The translations under genes were made by a program, and so were the position numbers. Positions 7,667 to 9,769 of a stretch of 9,769 nt of DNA are shown one piece after another. Each line of letters begins with the position of its first letter. The stretch's first letter is position 1. The notes beneath the pieces were generated by a model. The model worked only from the letters and a program-made list of their open reading frames with translations. It did no database searches and was not told the DNA's origin. Source of the DNA: Oscillospiraceae bacterium (GTDB lineage: Bacteria; Bacillota_A; Clostridia; Saccharofermentanales; Saccharofermentanaceae). Where the stretch lies: the NCBI GenBank assembly GCA_902803365.1, contig CADCPU010000469.1, forward strand, positions 1 through 9,769, written 5' to 3'.

Positions 7667-7713
7667 CTTGTAACCCCCAATACAGACTCTATCAAACAAT
7701 ACTTACATTTTTG

Positions 7714-7741
7714 ATTTTACCTGTTTTTGAGACGTAAACAA
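7714..7741 (-). promoter_or_regulatory. Weak promoter candidate for the secreted-protein gene
   Basis: On the minus strand, TAAAAT (7714-7719, five of six) lies 16 bp from TTGTTT (7736-7741, three of six). The start site would be near 7707, giving a leader of about 40 nt. The -35 is poor, so an activator or read-through from thiD is possible. The rest of 7742-7857 is A/T-rich and shows no other feature I can support. Confidence 0.3.
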
Positions 7742-7857
7742 CTGCCTCGGGGGATGTTTCACAAACCGTTAAATCGATGGATATATTACTTGACAAACAG
7801 TAAAATTCCGTTTACATGTACTTAACAGATTAACATTTTTTAAATAAATGCTAGTAT

Positions 7858-8652
7858 TTATTGCCTCAATTCTACCGCATTATAGCCGTGCCAGAGAGGT
7901 CCCGAACCCTTACCGAGATCAAGTCCATAACGAAGAGCACCGCTTATGTATTCTTTAGCCTTAGTAATAGCATCAGGCAGCGCCATGCCCTTCGCAAGAT
8001 TAGAAGCAATGGCACTCGAGAGCGTACAACCGGTGCCATGAGTATTTGGATTATCGATCCTTTCACCATTGAAGACCGTTATCTTACCACCACTGCATAA
8101 AACATCATTTGAATCACAGATACTGTGACCACCCTTTACAAGAACACTGACATTAAACTTGTTTTCGAGTTCTTCGGCTGCTTTATGCATTGCTTCAGCC
8201 GTTGTTATCTCATGTCCGCACAGAACTTCTGCTTCCGGTATATTGGGGGTTATCACAGTCGCAAGCGGGATCAGTTCAGAGATCAGCACCTCTATGGCAT
8301 CCTCTTCAAGAAGCCTCGACCCGCTAGTAGAAACCATGACCGTATCTACAACTACATTATCAGCTTTATACTCACGAAGTTTATCGGCAATTGTCTTAAT
8401 GGCGTCCTTGTTGGATACCATTCCGATCTTGACTGCATCAGGTCTTATATCAGTAAACACTGCATCGATCTGCTTTGCGATGAAATCAGCAGGAACATTC
8501 ATTATTCCGGTCACGCCTGTCGTGTTCTGAGCTGTAAGTGCCGCAATAACACTGGAAGCGTAGACTCCGTTACAAGTAATTGTCTTGATATCTGCCTGTA
8601 TTCCTGCGCCGCCGCTGCAATCACTGCCGGCGATAGTAAGTACTGTCTTCAT
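7858..8652 (-). CDS. thiD: Hydroxymethylpyrimidine / phosphomethylpyrimidine kinase
   Basis: Cytosolic ribokinase-fold enzyme of thiamine synthesis. It phosphorylates hydroxymethylpyrimidine to its phosphate and then to the pyrophosphate used to build thiamine phosphate. The protein has 264 residues, normal for the family. It opens with IAGSDCSGGAGIQAD (7-21), the substrate-binding signature, followed by TAQNT (40-44). VKGGH (172-176) and the NTHGTGCTLSSAIA block (203-216) carry the ATP/anion-hole glycines and the expected catalytic Cys209. The usual DPVM motif reads DTVM here (103-106), with Thr104 in place of Pro. The ATG at 8652 has an AAGG-type ribosome site about 11 nt upstream. No other thiamine gene and no TPP-riboswitch-like leader is visible; the upstream region holds a 43-bp repeat array instead. 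A related pyridoxal-kinase role of ThiD homologs cannot be excluded. Confidence 0.95.
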   Translation of the reverse strand: MKTVLTIAGSDCSGGAGIQADIKTITCNGVYASSVIAALTAQNTTGVTGIMNVPADFIAKQIDAVFTDIRPDAVKIGMVSNKDAIKTIADKLREYKADNVVVDTVMVSTSGSRLLEEDAIEVLISELIPLATVITPNIPEAEVLCGHEITTAEAMHKAAEELENKFNVSVLVKGGHSICDSNDVLCSGGKITVFNGERIDNPNTHGTGCTLSSAIASNLAKGMALPDAITKAKEYISGALRYGLDLGKGSGPLWHGYNAVELRQ

Positions 8653-8685
8653 ATAAATATTTACCTTCTTTCCAATCTGTGAGAG

Positions 8686-8694
8686 ATTGTACCA
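8686..8694 (-). promoter_or_regulatory. Extended -10 promoter element for thiD
   Basis: The minus strand reads TGGTACAAT, an extended -10 (TG at 8694-8693, TACAAT at 8691-8686, five of six). The start site would be near 8679, leaving a leader of about 27 nt before the ATG at 8652, including the ribosome site. There is no good -35; that place is occupied by the nearest 17-bp dyad of the array (8712-8728). Confidence 0.5.
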
Positions 8695-8700
8695 TACTTT

Positions 8701-8859
8701 GCTACTTTCCGCTCACCCTTAGGGTGAGTCACAGACTATGAGTGCTACTTCCCGCTCACCCTTAGGGTGAGTCACTGACCATGAGTACTACTTCCCGCTC
8801 ACCCTTAGGGTGAGTCACAGACTATGAGTGCTACTTTCCGCTCACCCTTAGGGTGAGTC
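8701..8859. repeat. 43-bp tandem repeat array, 3.7 copies, each with a perfect 17-bp palindrome
   Basis: Units begin at 8701, 8744, 8787 and 8830; the first three are exactly 43 bp and the fourth stops after 30 bp. Each contains CTCACCCTTAGGGTGAG, with 8-bp arms around a central T, at 8712-8728, 8755-8771, 8798-8814 and 8841-8857. All four palindromes are identical. The few substitutions fall only in the linkers: G/A at unit position 1, T/C at position 8, and two changes in the second unit. The period is not a multiple of three and no reading frame uses it. Unlike a CRISPR array, the segments between palindromes are also repeated. The array lies between the pnp terminator and the thiD promoter. 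It may be a multi-copy operator or an intergenic repeat element. Confidence 0.95.
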
Positions 8860-8875
8860 GAAAAATCAACATAAA

Positions 8876-8909
8876 AAAACTGCCTTTACATTACTGCAAA
8901 GACAGTTTT
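8876..8909 (-). terminator. Rho-independent terminator of pnp
   Basis: Twelve-base arms (8876-8887 and 8898-8909) enclose a 10-nt loop. Minus-strand RNA pairs throughout, with one G-U wobble, and the 3' side runs into seven U residues (8879-8873). It lies 25 bp past the pnp stop, so pnp transcription most likely ends here and thiD needs its own promoter. Confidence 0.9.
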
Positions 8910-8934
8910 AAGTTTTGAATTAATTCAGTTCAGA

Positions 8935-9769
8935 TCAGAATTCGATTCTTCTGCCCTTCTTCTGCTCTTCTTCGCCACCGTTGTTGTGGTCGTTACGATC
9001 ATTGTTGCGATCGAAATTTCTTCTCTCGCGACCTTCGCGACCTTCGCCACGTCCGCCGCCGAAGCCGCCTCTGCGCTCACGATTTCTAGGCTCGCGCTTT
9101 CTTGGCTCCTCTTCTACATAGCCCTCAGGCTTAGGAAGAGTATCTCTGATGGAAAGGTTGATCCTGCCCTGGTTATCGATCTCGATTACCTTAACACGAA
9201 CCTTGTCACCCTCGTGAACAACGTCCTCAACCTTCTCTACGCGGTTCCAAGCAAGCTTGCTGATATGAACGAGACCTTCCTTACCGGGAATGAACTCAAC
9301 GAATGCACCGAAGTCCATAAGTCTTGTAACTGTACCCTCGAATTCTGCACCAACCTCAGGATCAGCGATGATACCTGTGATGATCTTCTTAGCCTTCTCA
9401 GCCTTCTCGAGATCAGGTGTGGAGATGTAGAGCTTACCTTCATCGTTAATGTCGATCTGAGCACCTGTATCAGCGATGATCTTGTTGATGACCTTTCCGC
9501 CTGTACCGATGACTTCACGGATCTTATCAACAGGGATCTGCATGGATACGATCCTTGGAGCGAATGGTGAGAGATCTTCACGAGGTGCTGCGATCCTAGG
9601 AAGGAGTACTTCGTTAATGATCTTAAGTCTGCCCTTCTTTGTGAGAGCAAAAGCCTCACGGATGATGTCGAGGGAGAGACCCTCAACCTTGATATCTACC
9701 TGGATGGATGTGATACCTTCTGTAGTACCGGCAACCTTAAAGTCCATATCACCGAAGAAGTCCTCGATG
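8935..9769 (-). CDS. pnp: Polyribonucleotide nucleotidyltransferase, C-terminal part (5' end cut by window edge)
   Basis: PNPase degrades RNA 3' to 5' using phosphate and can also extend 3' ends; it works as a trimer in mRNA decay. The 277 visible residues begin inside the second RNase PH-like domain (EDFFGDMDFKVAGTTEGIT, positions 2-20), a very characteristic PNPase block. A KH domain follows (about 70-130) with the RNA-binding loop GTGG (88-91). An S1 domain follows (about 139-210) with DFGAFVEF and GLVHIS. Past S1 there is a hydrophilic tail of about 65 residues (211-277), rich in Arg, Gly, Asn and Glu, with several RGG/GRG-like elements. The frame runs open through the right edge; no start is visible. 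A terminator lies 25 bp downstream. Confidence 0.97.
   Translation of the reverse strand, partial: IEDFFGDMDFKVAGTTEGITSIQVDIKVEGLSLDIIREAFALTKKGRLKIINEVLLPRIAAPREDLSPFAPRIVSMQIPVDKIREVIGTGGKVINKIIADTGAQIDINDEGKLYISTPDLEKAEKAKKIITGIIADPEVGAEFEGTVTRLMDFGAFVEFIPGKEGLVHISKLAWNRVEKVEDVVHEGDKVRVKVIEIDNQGRINLSIRDTLPKPEGYVEEEPRKREPRNRERRGGFGGGRGEGREGRERRNFDRNNDRNDHNNGGEEEQKKGRRIEF

Noticed and set aside
7667..7699. Longer TTG-started form of the secreted protein
   Set aside because: It would put 11 residues before the signal peptide, whereas ATG 7666 has a G-rich ribosome site and a normal basic signal start.
7790..7818. Plus-strand promoter with perfect TTGACA at 7790-7795
   Set aside because: The hexamer at 17 bp spacing is TACATG (three of six), and no plus-strand gene follows; it would only run antisense into thiD.
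7843..7862. Terminator at the end of thiD (AATAAAT / ATTTATT hairpin)
   Set aside because: The stem is seven A/T pairs overlapping the stop codon, and the minus-strand side continues into A residues, not U.
8701..8859. CRISPR array
   Set aside because: The segments between the palindromes are themselves near-identical and only 26 bp long, so there are no unique spacers; no cas gene is nearby.
8653..8934. TPP riboswitch upstream of thiD
   Set aside because: I could not find the conserved CTGAGA / ACCTGATCTGG-type core on the minus strand, and the predicted leader is only about 27 nt.
8986..9570. 194-codon plus-strand open frame opposite pnp
   Set aside because: It is a mirror of the conserved pnp frame, with biased composition and no ribosome site or family resemblance.

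Overview
The window looks like chromosomal DNA of a Gram-positive Firmicute, most likely a Clostridia member. The basis is moderate GC with Shine-Dalgarno-rich starts, LytR-CpsA-Psr (LCP) wall-polymer ligases, an OmpR-type two-component system and a secreted transglutaminase-like/DUF4214 protein. Genus cannot be decided from the sequence alone. All genes are on the minus strand except the two-component pair. I see no mobile elements, tRNA or rRNA genes, or phage genes.

Layout. Positions 1-763 hold the 5' part of an LCP gene whose 3' end lies off the left edge. Positions 927-3359 form a minus-strand galE-LCP operon: promoter about 3404-3432, 18 bp between the genes, terminator at 880-902. The second LCP protein is a tandem paralog of the first but has a long charged cytoplasmic N-terminus containing three 11-residue repeats. 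Diverging from galE is a plus-strand response regulator and sensor kinase pair (3545-5857). It ends at a hairpin shared with a convergent minus-strand gene (5930-7666). That gene encodes a signal-peptide-bearing protein with a transglutaminase-like Cys-His-Asp domain, a Thr/Pro/Gln linker and four DUF4214-like units. Next come thiD (7858-8652), a 43-bp tandem repeat array built on a perfect palindrome (8701-8859), a strong terminator (8876-8909), and the 3' end of pnp, cut by the right edge.

How it may fit together. The left half is plausibly about the cell envelope. GalE makes UDP-galactose, and possibly UDP-GalNAc because it carries Cys rather than Tyr at the substrate-gating position. LCP enzymes attach lipid-linked glycopolymers to peptidoglycan, and the divergent two-component system could respond to envelope state (inference). 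thiD and pnp are housekeeping genes.

The most unusual feature is the array upstream of thiD. Four identical 17-bp dyads sit in exact 43-bp register, close to four helical turns. The nearest dyad is centred about 41 bp upstream of the predicted thiD start site. It may be a multi-site operator or a member of a dispersed intergenic repeat family. The sequence alone does not decide between these.
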